Assembly: GCA_013213825.1 (NCBI GenBank)
Contig: JABSQA010000020.1
Location: 1-34,299 of the forward strand
Direction of reading: 5' to 3'
DNA from: Henriciella sp.
GTDB lineage: Bacteria > Pseudomonadota > Alphaproteobacteria > Caulobacterales > Hyphomonadaceae
DNA length: 34,299 bases
Shown: one piece after another, positions 1-8,957 of the stretch
Layout of the letters: the number at the start of each line of letters is the position of its first letter
Position numbering within the stretch: the stretch's first letter is position 1
Program-made: the position numbers and the translations under genes
Notes under the pieces: generated by a model
Told to the model about the DNA's origin: nothing
The model's input: only the letters and a program-made list of their open reading frames with translations
Databases searched by the model: none

Positions 1-695
1 AACCACCCTGTCAGATCATAGGCTAAGCCTTTCTGCCAGAACACGGCATAGAAGCTGCCAAGATAAACGCCATTATAGATGAGCAAGACTGCGGTTGGGA
101 TGCCGAACGCGAATCCAAGTGCAAAGGCGAAAATGGCAATACCGCTATTATGCGAGAAGAGCTGCGCTGCGAACGCGCCGAGCATATCAACGATGTCGCG
201 ATCTTCAGTATAGAGCGTTGCGCGCAACTCATCATAGGTGGCGTTTGGATTGCGGGAATCCCAGCCGCCATGAAATGTCCAATACCACTCATTATCATTC
301 AGCGTCAGAAAGAAGGCGAGCAAAGCGCCGCCGAACAAGCAGAGAAAGGCCAGCAATGTTGGCCCCCGCGCCGCGCTAACCGCGGCGGCCCAGTCGCGCG
401 AAAAGAATTGCGCGATCCGTTCACTCATTCGCGCGCGCGTACCATAGACAAAAAAGTAAGCCCGGGCGCACAGCGTCTCTAAATAGGCCACGACATTCTG
501 ATCCAACGAGATACTCCGCGCCACGGAGAGTGACGAGACGGCTTGCCGGTAAAGGTGAGGCAGGTCCGCAATGTCATCATCTGACAGGCCTCTGACCCCC
601 TTATTCTCAGCTTGTTTAACGATCCGCTCGAGGGCGGCCCAATCGGCTTCGCGTTCCTCGCGGAAGCGATAGGATTTCATGATGCGATCACTCAC
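1..695 (-). CDS. SpoIIM-like (stage II sporulation protein M family) membrane protein, 3' end outside window
   Basis: About 231 codons are visible before the window edge cuts the gene. The start chosen is GTG at 695, which overlaps the stop of the upstream DUF58 gene (GTGA); ATG at 680 is an alternative. The N-terminus (RFREEREADWAALERIV) matches the usual opening of SpoIIM-domain proteins. A soluble helical part follows, then hydrophobic segments (around TLLAFLCLFGGALLAFFLTL and later GIAIFAFALGFAFGIPTAVL), and a glycine-rich NGVYLGSFYAVF stretch typical of the family. In non-sporulating bacteria these integral membrane proteins sit in MoxR/DUF58 operons, as here. Their biochemical role is not established; membrane assembly or stress functions are only inferred. 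It is the last visible gene of the minus-strand operon starting at 4984. Confidence 0.8.
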   Translation of the reverse strand, partial: MSDRIMKSYRFREEREADWAALERIVKQAENKGVRGLSDDDIADLPHLYRQAVSSLSVARSISLDQNVVAYLETLCARAYFFVYGTRARMSERIAQFFSRDWAAAVSAARGPTLLAFLCLFGGALLAFFLTLNDNEWYWTFHGGWDSRNPNATYDELRATLYTEDRDIVDMLGAFAAQLFSHNSGIAIFAFALGFAFGIPTAVLLIYNGVYLGSFYAVFWQKGLAYDLTGW

Positions 696-2005
696 AGCAT
701 TTCCCTCCGCTTAATGTCGAGATAGCGCGATACAAGGTCGGCGCTAAACCGTTCCGGTCTCGTCTCGATGACTTGCACGCCGAGATGCTCAAGTTTGCGC
801 AACACGACTTCGCGATCCTTGAGCAGAGAATCGGCAATCACTGCCCGCGAGACCAAGTCCGCCGTTTTCGGTTCGGCTTCAATCATCTCCGAGAGTTGCG
901 CATCTTCGAAAGAGGCAAAGATAATCAAATGCCGATCCATCAAGCGTTTGACATTTTCCAGCATCAGTTCAGCCGAGATCGTATCAACAAAGTCCGTGAA
1001 CAGGATGATCAGGCTACGCCGCTCCAATCGCGCCGCAAGCGAGGTCAGGGCGAGGGTATAATTTGCATCCTCGGTCGAATAATCGAGCTGAGCGGCGAGG
1101 TATTGCATATGAGGGAAAGCACCAGCACCGCTTAATACGTTGCTGGTCACCGTAGGCTTGGCATCGAAACCATAAAGCGCAGTCTTATCTCCAGACCGGA
1201 GCGATACATAAGCTAGGAGCAGGGCGGCATTGATCGCCCGGTCAATCTTGGGCACCCCGCCTAAGGGCTCGCACATCAGCCGTCCAGTATCGAAAGCGAA
1301 GACGATATTGTGATTGCGCTCGGTGCGAAATTCTTTGGCGAGGAGCTGGCGATGGCGGGCGGAATGTTTCCAGTCGATCGAACGGCGATCCATGCCCGTT
1401 GAGAATTCGCGCAAAGCGTCAAACTCTGACCCCCTGCCGCGATCGATTTGCATTTTGATGCCAAAGTCGGCGTCGCGCGTGTACAATCGGACAGCTTCTT
1501 CCTGCACCCAGCGTGTATTCGGGGTGACCGGCACGTCTTGGTCCAATCGTTCGACGCGTTTGATACGGATCAGGCCAAGCGGGCCCGTCCAATTCAGCCA
1601 GAGTCTCTCCAGTCGCCCCGTTCCACGCCGGATTGGGACGAGTGTGCGGGAAAAGGCATGGCGGCGATTGGACCAGCCTTTCAAAATCGTTTGCGCAGGC
1701 GGTTCGATAAAAGCGTTGGTTTCGAGCAGCGCATTCACCTGTTTTGGCAAGGGCCCGCGTTCGAAGCGAAGGTCTATCTCCACCGGGTCTGAGCTATTCA
1801 TGTAGAGCACGGAAGGCGGATCAATGGTGACCGATAACGCGCCACGCCGCGCGGCCAATGCAATATCAGCCAGGATCAAGCCAAACAGAATGCCGATCCA
1901 CGCGCCAGCCAGGCCCCAAAAAGCAGGGGCCAAGACGGCGATCACGAGCAGCACCGGCAAACCGAGCAACATGAGCCAAATGGCGCGGAGGGTCGGGGCG
2001 ATCAT
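692..2005 (-). CDS. DUF58 domain-containing membrane protein
   Basis: A 437-residue protein. Two hydrophobic segments near residues 7-27 and 30-52 anchor it in the inner membrane. The DUF58 core is recognisable at about residues 192-240 (GSEFDALREFSTGMDRRSIDWKHSARH is split here only for length), with the conserved run R-E-F-x-x-G-D/M-x-R-x-I-x-W-K-x-S-A-R. A von Willebrand A-like beta strand follows (IVFAFDTGRLM), in which the usual DxSxS metal site is degenerate (D-T-G-R). DUF58 proteins are standard partners of MoxR AAA+ ATPases and are thought to be clients or adaptors of that ATPase. The start ATG lies 15 bp after the MoxR stop, and its stop overlaps the SpoIIM-like start, so translational coupling is likely. 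Confidence 0.88.
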   Translation of the reverse strand: MIAPTLRAIWLMLLGLPVLLVIAVLAPAFWGLAGAWIGILFGLILADIALAARRGALSVTIDPPSVLYMNSSDPVEIDLRFERGPLPKQVNALLETNAFIEPPAQTILKGWSNRRHAFSRTLVPIRRGTGRLERLWLNWTGPLGLIRIKRVERLDQDVPVTPNTRWVQEEAVRLYTRDADFGIKMQIDRGRGSEFDALREFSTGMDRRSIDWKHSARHRQLLAKEFRTERNHNIVFAFDTGRLMCEPLGGVPKIDRAINAALLLAYVSLRSGDKTALYGFDAKPTVTSNVLSGAGAFPHMQYLAAQLDYSTEDANYTLALTSLAARLERRSLIILFTDFVDTISAELMLENVKRLMDRHLIIFASFEDAQLSEMIEAEPKTADLVSRAVIADSLLKDREVVLRKLEHLGVQVIETRPERFSADLVSRYLDIKRREML

Positions 2006-2020
2006 AGCGCGTTGATCCTG

Positions 2021-2977
2021 TTAGCGCGGCGCCGCGGTTTGTTCGATAATGTCCATCAAAGTCTCATCTGTTGTGCGGCCTTCAATCTCTGCGGCGGGAG
2101 ATAGAATGACGCGATGGCGCAAAGCGGGCAAAGCCAGCGCTTTGACATCATCGGGGACCACATAATCGCGGCCATCCAATGCCGCACGCGCGCGCGTGGC
2201 CGCTGCAATCGCCGCCGCTGCGCGAGGGCTAGCGCCATGGGACAAAGCTGGCGTTTCGCGTGTGGTGCGGACAATATCGACGATATAGGCCACCACATCA
2301 TCCTGCACGCGAACCTGTTGAACCGACCCGACGGCTTCCGCGAGCTGTTCCGGCGAGACCACAGCATCGACGCCAAAGGCTGAAGTGGTTTTCATCCCGC
2401 TCCGATTGCCATGACTGCTGACAATCGCAAGTTCCTCTTCGCGGCTTGGGAAAGCCAAGACATGTTTGAACAAGAATCGGTCGAGTTGCGCTTCTGGGAG
2501 CGGGTAAGTGCCTTGCTGCTCGATCGGGTTTTGTGTCGCGATGACCGTGAAACGATCATTCAAAGGATAAGTGTCCCCATCAATCGTGACTTTGCGTTCT
2601 TGCATGGCTTCGAGCAAAGCGGCCTGCGTTTTCGGAGGGGTCCTGTTGATTTCGTCCGCTAGCAATATGTCCGTGAAGATCGGACCTTTGGTCAGCGTGA
2701 ATTCATTGGTCGAGAAGTTGAACAGATTGGTGCCGAGCACATCTCCCGGCATCAAATCTGGGGTGAATTGGATCCGCCCGAAATCGAGTTTGATCGCCGA
2801 AGCAAAACACTGCGTGAGCAATGTTTTCGCCGTTCCTGGTGGGCCTTCCAAAAGAATATGACCCCCAGAGAATAGCGCGGTGAGCATCAAATCCACGGTC
2901 TCAGCTTGGCCGATGACCGCTTTGCTGACTTCCGCGCGGATCTGGCCCGCGAGCGTCTTGATTGCCTCAATGTCCAT
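2021..2977 (-). CDS. MoxR family AAA+ ATPase
   Basis: A 318-residue cytoplasmic AAA+ ATPase of normal length for the MoxR family. Walker A is GPPGTAKT (residues 45-52) and Walker B is ILLADEINR (D108, E109). It is followed by the family hallmark [15 protein letters not shown] and by sensor 1/arginine-finger text [25 protein letters not shown]. MoxR proteins act as chaperone-like ATPases that help mature or insert metal cofactors or remodel membrane complexes; the client here is unknown. The ATG at 2977 has a good Shine-Dalgarno (AGGAG) and overlaps the end of the DUF4350 gene by 11 bp. It is the only energy-using member of this operon. Confidence 0.93.
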   Translation of the reverse strand: MDIEAIKTLAGQIRAEVSKAVIGQAETVDLMLTALFSGGHILLEGPPGTAKTLLTQCFASAIKLDFGRIQFTPDLMPGDVLGTNLFNFSTNEFTLTKGPIFTDILLADEINRTPPKTQAALLEAMQERKVTIDGDTYPLNDRFTVIATQNPIEQQGTYPLPEAQLDRFLFKHVLAFPSREEELAIVSSHGNRSGMKTTSAFGVDAVVSPEQLAEAVGSVQQVRVQDDVVAYIVDIVRTTRETPALSHGASPRAAAAIAAATRARAALDGRDYVVPDDVKALALPALRHRVILSPAAEIEGRTTDETLMDIIEQTAAPR

Positions 2978-4208
2978 CTTTCATCTCCTGTCGCCACCGC
3001 CAAAGGGCGAGGGCTTTGTCTCTTAAGTCACCGCGGCTGAGGGCCGGCTGGTTGAGGATTTCGCTTTGTTCACTCCAGGTCGTGGAGAGGTCTTTCTGTT
3101 CGGCCAGCCGATCCGCTGTGCGCGCGAACGCTTCGGATTGAGCTTGGGGCGGCAAGCCGAGCTGCCGCGCAAGGTTGCGCTCTGTCATCTGCAAATAGGG
3201 CGTCGCCATCTGGCCTTCGCGACGGGCCATCGAGACCAGGCCCGCGGAGCTTTCGGCGAGGGCTTTCTTACCGAATGAGAGCACGCGGGTTTCCGGCAAA
3301 GGGGGGCCAAATCGGATAAAGGCCGCCCACATGATTAGGAGCATCGTAGCCAGTGCAATCAGTGTAGCGCCCAAAAATGGCTTATCGAAAATGGCCCGCA
3401 GCAAGCTCTCTGAGCGTGCAAAACCGTGTACGGTCGCATCAAACGTGATCGTTCGGCTGGGGAAAAAGTCCAACTGTTCTGAGTCGACAAGCAAATAGTC
3501 GAACAGCTCAAGCGCAGTACGCGCATTTTCGCGGGTCGAGAGCCCGAACGTGTTGAGCAGATCTGGGTCGCTCAATACATAGATTTCGCTACCAGGAAGT
3601 TTCGCCAGCAGGGTTCCGCCTGGTCGTTCGATGACCGGCTCTAAGCTGTCACTGTCAATCACTTGCATCTTGTTTTCGAAGCGTGGGGAGATGCGCCCAA
3701 ACGGGGTCGACATGGAGCCTGGATTGCGTAGGCGCCAGATTTTCAAATCGGAATCGAATTCTTGCGCAATCGATTCTACGCGCCATGTCTCGAGGAGCTC
3801 CGTGTCTTTCTCCCAACTCGGTTTCTCCCTGTCGGCATACCCCGCCCATTTGGGCAAGACATAGAGGGCGGGTTCAGAGACATAGCCAATCTCCACATCC
3901 TCTGGCGCGCGATTGAAGCCATAGTCAGGAATGGTCACGACGAGCAGGCCCTGAGAATAGTTCAGGGAACTTTCTAGTCTTGAAATATTCACCGTGTGAC
4001 CATCGGCTTCAAGCAGACGGATCAATCCGGCATAGCCCAAAGCGGACTTCGAATAGGGATGTTCGCCGGCATAATCTTTCCGGGCCAAGTCAGGCGACCA
4101 AGCGAGCAAGGCAAAAATGGCAATGAAGGCCAAGGTGCCGATGCCAATCATGATCATTGCCGCAATGCCGGAGAATGGATTGGTTTGGTTTGGTAGGCGC
4201 TCGCTCAT
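2967..4208 (-). CDS. DUF4350 domain-containing membrane protein
   Basis: About 413 residues. I place the start at ATG 4208 because GGGGAGG sits 7 nt upstream and the ATGA there overlaps the stop of the DUF4129 gene; the in-frame GTG at 4214 is too close to that Shine-Dalgarno. There is an N-terminal hydrophobic segment ([17 protein letters not shown]), then a periplasmic-type DUF4350 region containing the [13 protein letters not shown] motif and a [18 protein letters not shown] stretch typical of the family. A second hydrophobic segment ([19 protein letters not shown]) follows, then a cytoplasmic tail. The family is a regular neighbour of MoxR, DUF58 and DUF4129 genes; no enzymatic activity is known. 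Confidence 0.82.
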   Translation of the reverse strand: MSERLPNQTNPFSGIAAMIMIGIGTLAFIAIFALLAWSPDLARKDYAGEHPYSKSALGYAGLIRLLEADGHTVNISRLESSLNYSQGLLVVTIPDYGFNRAPEDVEIGYVSEPALYVLPKWAGYADREKPSWEKDTELLETWRVESIAQEFDSDLKIWRLRNPGSMSTPFGRISPRFENKMQVIDSDSLEPVIERPGGTLLAKLPGSEIYVLSDPDLLNTFGLSTRENARTALELFDYLLVDSEQLDFFPSRTITFDATVHGFARSESLLRAIFDKPFLGATLIALATMLLIMWAAFIRFGPPLPETRVLSFGKKALAESSAGLVSMARREGQMATPYLQMTERNLARQLGLPPQAQSEAFARTADRLAEQKDLSTTWSEQSEILNQPALSRGDLRDKALALWRWRQEMKDGH

Positions 4209-4984
4209 GTCCACGCCTCCCCAAAGGCGAAGGACTCATATGAGTCTCTGGCTTGGCGCCAGCCCGCTTCGTCGACCGCTTGGCCGCCAAAGAAGCTGCG
4301 TTCAACGATGCGAATGATCGGGGCCAAGGCATCGCGGATCCAGTCCGGTAGAACCCCTAAGGCACCAATTTCGCGCGCGGTCAGGGCACGGGTAATGGCG
4401 CCGGTCTTCTTCTCTTGGATCTCGTCAATGGATCGAAACAGGAGCAAATGCACCGCTTCAGCAAACTGTCCCTTCGCGGCAAGCGCATCCGCGTCTTCCA
4501 GCAATGCGCGGGCCCGTGCCGCTTCTGGCCTCAAGTCGGGGACGATGGAAACGTCTGGTCCGGCCGTTTTCTCTTTTTGCTTCAATCGGAAGGTCAGGCT
4601 TTCGCCAAATACCATGTACAGCCCGGCTAGAATGGCCACCAGGATCAACCCGGCGAGGAGGTATCCTAGGATGCTGCCAATTGCCTCGAAAAAGGATGCG
4701 ATCGCCTCAATAATTGGGTTCGGACGTCGTGGTTCGCGTTCATCCAATTCGAGGGGTTCAGGCTGCCATTCCGGGCGCTCGCGTTGAAAACTGTCATCGG
4801 CCTCAAAAGCGGCGAGGGCGCGATCTAAGCGTTCATCACTGATTGGCGTGTGCTCTGTGAACTCATCTTCAATGGCGACAGGATCGGCCGGTGTTTCAAC
4901 GGTATGCTGCGCAACGGCGATCATCCCGAAGCTGCTCGCGAGGAGCAAAAGGAGAAATTGATGCCAAACCCTAATCGCGCTCAC
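4205..4984 (-). CDS. DUF4129 domain-containing membrane protein, first gene of the MoxR operon
   Basis: A 259-residue protein that starts at GTG 4984. The start is well supported by GGAGG seven to eight nt upstream. The N-terminus has a signal-like hydrophobic stretch (FLLLLLASSFGMIAVAQ). It is followed by an acidic, proline-rich linker of roughly residues 25-90 and a transmembrane helix (ILGYLLAGLILVAILAGLYMVF). The C-terminal DUF4129 region of about 130 residues contains ADALAAKGQFAEAVHLLLFRSI, TAREI and the closing arginine/serine-rich segment IVERSFFGGQAVDEAGW. In other proteobacteria this domain is found next to MoxR ATPases or fused to transglutaminase proteins. It probably opens the operon, transcribed from the 4985-5103 gap. 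Confidence 0.82.
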   Translation of the reverse strand: MSAIRVWHQFLLLLLASSFGMIAVAQHTVETPADPVAIEDEFTEHTPISDERLDRALAAFEADDSFQRERPEWQPEPLELDEREPRRPNPIIEAIASFFEAIGSILGYLLAGLILVAILAGLYMVFGESLTFRLKQKEKTAGPDVSIVPDLRPEAARARALLEDADALAAKGQFAEAVHLLLFRSIDEIQEKKTGAITRALTAREIGALGVLPDWIRDALAPIIRIVERSFFGGQAVDEAGWRQARDSYESFAFGEAWT

Positions 4985-5103
4985 GCAGTTTGCCTCCGAT
5001 CGCTTCCATCTATTTCAGAGCCTGCGGTTCACGTCTATTCATATCTTGTAGATTCCGAAGTCAAAGCCGATATGAAGTAAATCTTTCAAATCAAGGCAGA
5101 GTG
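4985..5103. promoter_or_regulatory. Divergent intergenic region with candidate promoter
   Basis: This 119-bp gap separates the MoxR operon from the sulfoxide reductase, so promoters for both should lie here. On the minus strand TTGACT (5064-5059) is followed after 15 bp by TATGAA (5043-5038). The match is fair to sigma-70 boxes but the spacing is short. On the plus strand TTGTAG (5046-5051) and TATGAA (5071-5076) are a weaker pair with 19-bp spacing. Assignments are tentative. Confidence 0.3.
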
Positions 5104-5571
5104 ATGGATCGCGCGCGGCAATACGAAGACTTAAAGATGGAAATTGAAAGCGTCGTGGCGGGCGAGACTTATACGCCTGCCCGCTATGCCAGTGCGGCTT
5201 GCTTGCTCTCTCAAGCTTTCGCCCCGCGATTCTTCTGGACCGGCTTCTATGTGGTCGATCCGATCAAGCCGACTGAGCTTGTGGTCGGGCCTTATCAAGG
5301 CACACTTGGATGTTTGCGCATTCCCTTCGGCAAAGGCGTGTGCGGGACCTGTGCTGAGACAGGCGAGACCCAATTGGTGCCAGACGTTCATGCTTTTCCG
5401 GGGCATATTGCATGCGACAGTCGCAGCAATTCGGAAATCGTCGTCCCGGTGTTTGATGCGCAAGGTCAATTGGCCGCTGTCCTTGATGTCGATAGCGAAC
5501 AGTTGGACGCCTTTGACGAGGTCGATCGCCTAGGGTTGGAGGCGATTTGCAGCAACCTCCTCACCGCCTGA
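5104..5571 (+). CDS. msrC: Free methionine-(R)-sulfoxide reductase (GAF domain)
   Basis: A 155-residue cytoplasmic protein that reduces free methionine-R-sulfoxide, an oxidative-stress repair reaction. It is a single GAF domain of the fRMsr/YebR type. All three redox cysteines of the family are present, in GCLRIPFGKG, GKGVCGT and HIACD, together with the signature SNSEIVVPVFD. I choose ATG 5104, which has AAGG 7 nt upstream; the open frame extends 5' to 4990, but that extension looks non-coding. The last 42 bp overlap the convergent esterase gene. The plus-strand gene stands alone and is divergent from the MoxR operon. Confidence 0.93.
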   Translation: MDRARQYEDLKMEIESVVAGETYTPARYASAACLLSQAFAPRFFWTGFYVVDPIKPTELVVGPYQGTLGCLRIPFGKGVCGTCAETGETQLVPDVHAFPGHIACDSRSNSEIVVPVFDAQGQLAAVLDVDSEQLDAFDEVDRLGLEAICSNLLTA

Positions 5572-7326
5572 GACAGGAACAGGAGCGTCCGTCACCGGCG
5601 TGATTTGAGGCACCGCTTCAGCCACGCGCGCGATCAGCGCACGTTCCATAATATCGAGTTTTTCCGACCTGATTTCGGACTTCACCTCAATCTCTGGATT
5701 GAAGGTCATCCATTGATCCTGTTCTGCATTATATGACGGCCATGATGGCAGACCGGCGCCATTCGGGTCGCCCGTCTTCGCAAAATTGGTCCAATACATT
5801 CCCATCGCCTCGGTCAGAGCTGCATCCGCGTCGGAGAGCCCTGCCAATGGGCTATGCGAGCCAAACACGAAGAAGATTTCCGACGCGTGAAACGCTCCGA
5901 TGGTCTGTGTTTTAGATGGTGGTACGCGGGTGAAGTGATAGAGATAGGTCGGGGCGCGTTGAGAGACATTGCCCTTGGCAAGATAGCGCATGTGAACACC
6001 GAACAGATCATCGCCTAGCATATCGGTTTCGGCTTTTTGATATGTGTCTGGATCATCCAAGCCATAGAGCCGGATCAGCGCCGCGGCATCAGCTTCGCCA
6101 TAGAGCGTTTGCAGAAGTTCGAGACGGTCCTCGAGTGCTGACGGGAAGGTTGGCGTTAATACGGTTGGCTTCTGAATGCCGGGATAAAACAGCGTGGCTT
6201 CGTCTGCATTATAGCCTGCCAGCATTGGCACATTGTGGATGCTGCCATCGGCGAAGGCCTGTCCCATCAATTTCGGAATTACGACGCCGTCCACAGTCGG
6301 CAGCGCATACCCGCCGAGATGCATTTTATTGGGAATATGGGCGATGATCTCTTCCGCGCTCAGCGCTCTAAGGTCAGATGCGCTCGCGGTTGCGGGTGCC
6401 AAACCATCGAAAAAATCCAAGCCCGCCTCATGCATGGTCAAGCGGCCCTCAATCGCTGTGGTGAGCCCGTTCGCATTATAGGAGGATGCGCCGCTTTGCA
6501 GGATGGCTTTGTGGAACAGTCCTTCGCTGAGCGGCGTGGACATAATCTCGCTAACGGACTGTGCGCCAGCGCTCTCGCCGAAAATGGTCACATTGTTCGG
6601 GTCGCCGCCAAATGCTGCGATATTGTCCTGTATCCAGGCGAGGGCAGCGACTTGATCGAGCAAGCCATAATTGCCGGATACGCCGCGTGGATCGTCAGCG
6701 CTTAAAGCTGGGTGCGCGATATAGCCAAACACGCCGAGGCGGTAATTGATCGTGACCAGGACGACGCCATTCTCAACCAGCTGATTGGCTTGATAGATGC
6801 TTTGTGAGCCCGCTCCGCTTTGGTGGCTGCCGCCATGGATCCAGACCATGACCGGCTGCAGCGCCTCTCCGCCCGCATTGGCGGTGCGAACGTTCAGGAA
6901 CAGACAGTCCTCGCTTTCAAGTGGCGGCGGCCCGCTTTCCAAGGCAATCGTGGCGAGGTGTCGCTGGACCATGTTCAGGCCCATGCCATTCAGCAAATCA
7001 TTGAGAAACTCGCCACTGCCATTGCGGTCCTGCGTGCATTCAGCGCCGAATGGGCGACCGTCTCTGATGCCGTCCCAGCTTGGGGCCGCGGTGGGCGGGC
7101 GCCAGCGATTGTCGCCGCCTGTGTCGCCAGCAAAGGGGATACCATTGATCTGAAGAATCTCGGGATTGTCGCGATCAAGACCGGCTTGGATTTCACCTTG
7201 TGACAGACTCAGAACTGGCCCGGTTTCAAGGGGGGGCGCAGGCTTGGTGATCATCCAGATCAGACCATAATAGGCGATCGCGAGCGGCGCCGCGATGGCC
7301 GCTAGAATAATGAATAGGCGTTTCAT
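5530..7326 (-). CDS. Type-B carboxylesterase (alpha/beta hydrolase), exported or membrane-anchored
   Basis: A 598-residue esterase of the carboxylesterase/p-nitrobenzyl esterase family, of usual size. The N-terminus is a signal peptide or anchor (MKRLFIILAAIAAPLAIAYY). The family signature EDCLFLNV is at about 139-146. The oxyanion-hole HGG lies near 164-166 and the nucleophile elbow FGESAGAQS places the catalytic serine at 252. A probable acid lies in the NADEATLFYPG segment and the catalytic histidine in GAFHASEIFFVFG. It hydrolyses carboxylic esters in the periplasm or outside; the substrate is unknown. It is the last gene of the minus-strand hydrolase operon, 19 bp after the DUF1330 gene, and its 3' end overlaps msrC. 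Confidence 0.92.
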   Translation of the reverse strand: MKRLFIILAAIAAPLAIAYYGLIWMITKPAPPLETGPVLSLSQGEIQAGLDRDNPEILQINGIPFAGDTGGDNRWRPPTAAPSWDGIRDGRPFGAECTQDRNGSGEFLNDLLNGMGLNMVQRHLATIALESGPPPLESEDCLFLNVRTANAGGEALQPVMVWIHGGSHQSGAGSQSIYQANQLVENGVVLVTINYRLGVFGYIAHPALSADDPRGVSGNYGLLDQVAALAWIQDNIAAFGGDPNNVTIFGESAGAQSVSEIMSTPLSEGLFHKAILQSGASSYNANGLTTAIEGRLTMHEAGLDFFDGLAPATASASDLRALSAEEIIAHIPNKMHLGGYALPTVDGVVIPKLMGQAFADGSIHNVPMLAGYNADEATLFYPGIQKPTVLTPTFPSALEDRLELLQTLYGEADAAALIRLYGLDDPDTYQKAETDMLGDDLFGVHMRYLAKGNVSQRAPTYLYHFTRVPPSKTQTIGAFHASEIFFVFGSHSPLAGLSDADAALTEAMGMYWTNFAKTGDPNGAGLPSWPSYNAEQDQWMTFNPEIEVKSEIRSEKLDIMERALIARVAEAVPQITPVTDAPVPVSGGEEVAANRLQP

Positions 7327-7345
7327 ACCTGCATCCCCGAAAAGT

Positions 7346-7768
7346 CTATTGCGGTTCCCCGTGTAACCAGATCGGCCGGGTCACAATCAAGTCCTGACAC
7401 AGCAATCCAGCCTCACGATGGCGTGACATGGATTTATAGTCCGGGTGATTTAACGTGGTGATAAACGCTTGGCGGCTCGGGAATGAATTGACCAGGACGC
7501 CGTCCCAATTCCCACCACCGATAAAGTAGCGCTCCACCGTGGCCAGTAAAGTGGTGGTGCCGCCGACTTCCGCTGCGGCTTTGGTGAAGGCTTCAGAATA
7601 GCGCATATAGGCGGTCTCGCCTGAGCAGTCCTCACCATATTCTGGGTCGCCTTCGGCATATTCAGCTTTGACGCGAAACTTGAGCAAATTGACCTGACTG
7701 ACAGGGCCATCATGTGGGTCATCTCGAAAGGCGCGGAATTGATCCGCGGTCGGTTGGAAGGCGGGCAT
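7346..7768 (-). CDS. DUF1330 domain-containing protein
   Basis: A 140-residue cytoplasmic protein with a ferredoxin-like (dimeric alpha/beta barrel) DUF1330 fold, to judge by VSQVNLLKFR near the start, then GGNWDGVLVNSFPSRQAF and HPDYKSMSRHREAGL. These mark strand-helix elements of the family. Function is unknown; related proteins often accompany catabolic enzymes. Start ATG 7768 has a strong AGGAG seven nt upstream. It sits between the Nudix pair (59-bp gap) and the esterase (19-bp gap) on the same strand and is probably cotranscribed. Confidence 0.85.
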   Translation of the reverse strand: MPAFQPTADQFRAFRDDPHDGPVSQVNLLKFRVKAEYAEGDPEYGEDCSGETAYMRYSEAFTKAAAEVGGTTTLLATVERYFIGGGNWDGVLVNSFPSRQAFITTLNHPDYKSMSRHREAGLLCQDLIVTRPIWLHGEPQ

Positions 7769-7827
7769 ATTTGCGCTCCTGATCTAAGTTCCGTCATTAG
7801 CCTGAAAGAGCGGCGCGCTGGCAAGCC

Positions 7828-8397
7828 TCACGGCGCGACAGGTCGCAAGTCTGGATTCTTCTGGAAGTACCGTTCCGCATAGAACAATCCGGTCGCATGA
7901 AGCGCATGTTGCACTTCTAGAGTTTCATAGGCCAGGAAGTCTGCATAGGGCATTTCCAGGACTTCAATCTGTTCATTCGGATCAAGCGCCTGACCCCGGC
8001 TGGGGGTGCAGCCGAGCGCCAAGTAGAAGTGTAGTTCATCGTCCTGGATCGCGGGATTAGGATAGCAGGTTGCGATGCGGTGATAGGCGCGGGCGGCATA
8101 GCCGGTTTCTTCTGCCAGTTCGCGCGCGGCGACCCTTTCCCAGTCCGTCTCGCCTGGGTCAGAGACACCGCCGGGGAGGCCAATCATGACCTTTCCAGCC
8201 GCGTGGCGATATTCGCGGACAAGGACGATATTGCCAGTGTTTGTCACCGGAATGATCGTCACCCAAGGCGTTTGCTGGATGACATGATATGTCGGCACAA
8301 TATGCCCATCCTCGCGCTCACAGCGATCCGTGCGAATGCCGAGATATTGGTCGCGAAAGGTCTGAACACTTTCGAGGATTTTCCAGGGTTTGATCAT
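7828..8397 (-). CDS. Nudix hydrolase (ADP-ribose pyrophosphatase-like), paralogue A
   Basis: A 189-residue Nudix enzyme, probably cleaving a nucleoside-diphosphate-linked compound such as ADP-ribose or a nucleotide sugar. The Nudix box is at about residues 80-104 (GGVSDPGETDWERV then AARELAEETGY). The REL-x-EE metal-binding core is intact. The spacing from the leading glycine to the REL is one residue longer than the canonical GX5EX7REUXEEXGU. The VREYRHAAGK text upstream of the box is typical of ADP-sugar pyrophosphatases. Its ATG overlaps the stop of paralogue B by 4 bp (ATGA). It shares the N-terminus MIKPWKIL with B, so the pair is a tandem duplication. Confidence 0.9.
   Translation of the reverse strand: MIKPWKILESVQTFRDQYLGIRTDRCEREDGHIVPTYHVIQQTPWVTIIPVTNTGNIVLVREYRHAAGKVMIGLPGGVSDPGETDWERVAARELAEETGYAARAYHRIATCYPNPAIQDDELHFYLALGCTPSRGQALDPNEQIEVLEMPYADFLAYETLEVQHALHATGLFYAERYFQKNPDLRPVAP
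8374..8396. repeat. 23-nt exact repeat, copy 1 (start of Nudix paralogue A)
   Basis: These 23 bases are identical to 8934-8956 and cover codons for the first eight residues (MIKPWKIL) of Nudix paralogue A. The paralogues otherwise differ at many positions, so this is a conserved remnant of the tandem duplication, or has been kept by conversion or by translation-initiation constraint. Confidence 0.9.
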
Positions 8398-8957
8398 ATT
8401 GGACGTTTTTCCGGATGGGTGGAGAAATAGCGCTCTACAAAGAATAATGCTGCCGCATGGTGGGTCTGTTTAGGCCCGTCAAAATCGTATGAAAGGAACT
8501 CGCTATACGGCATGAGTATAGGTTCTATGTCTTCATTTGCATCGAGTTTCTGTATGCCAGTTTGAGTCGCCCCAAGGGCTAGAAAATAGCTGATTTGATT
8601 GTTCTGATTGGCCCAATTTGCATAGGCGCGACCGACAGGAATCAACTCGCGCGCACGGTATCCAGTCTCTTCTTCTAGTTCGCGGTGAGCGGCCGCAAGT
8701 GTATCTTCGTCTTCGGCTTCCTGAATACCGCCGACAAGACCCAGTGTGACTTGATCCGCACCGACGCGATATTCATGGATGGCAACAACGTCTCCTTCAT
8801 CTGTCAGAGCGCAAATGCAAACCCACTCGCTGCTTTCAATGATGTGAAAGGGCTCGACCACAATATCGTTTGGGCGTTTCAAGCGATAAGACCGAATGGT
8901 CAGCCATTGATCACGATATGTCAGCGCACTGGAGAGGATTTTCCAGGGTTTGATCAC
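8394..8957 (-). CDS. Nudix hydrolase, paralogue B
   Basis: A 187-residue paralogue of the gene at 7828-8397, similar along its whole length (same opening MIKPWKIL, same RDQWLTIR/RDQYLGIR, same LALG and ERYF blocks). Its Nudix box reads GGIQEAEDEDTL then AAAHRELEEETGY. As in paralogue A, it has one extra residue between the leading glycine and REL, and the first acidic position is E-D-E-D rather than P-G-E. It probably acts on a related nucleotide substrate in the cytoplasm. The start overlaps the stop of the peptidase gene by 4 bp (ATGA), which suggests translational coupling. Confidence 0.9.
   Translation of the reverse strand: MIKPWKILSSALTYRDQWLTIRSYRLKRPNDIVVEPFHIIESSEWVCICALTDEGDVVAIHEYRVGADQVTLGLVGGIQEAEDEDTLAAAHRELEEETGYRARELIPVGRAYANWANQNNQISYFLALGATQTGIQKLDANEDIEPILMPYSEFLSYDFDGPKQTHHAAALFFVERYFSTHPEKRPI
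8934..8956. repeat. 23-nt exact repeat, copy 2 (start of Nudix paralogue B)
   Basis: This is the second copy of the 23-nt repeat, 560 bp from the first and at the same position relative to the start codon of paralogue B. Confidence 0.9.
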
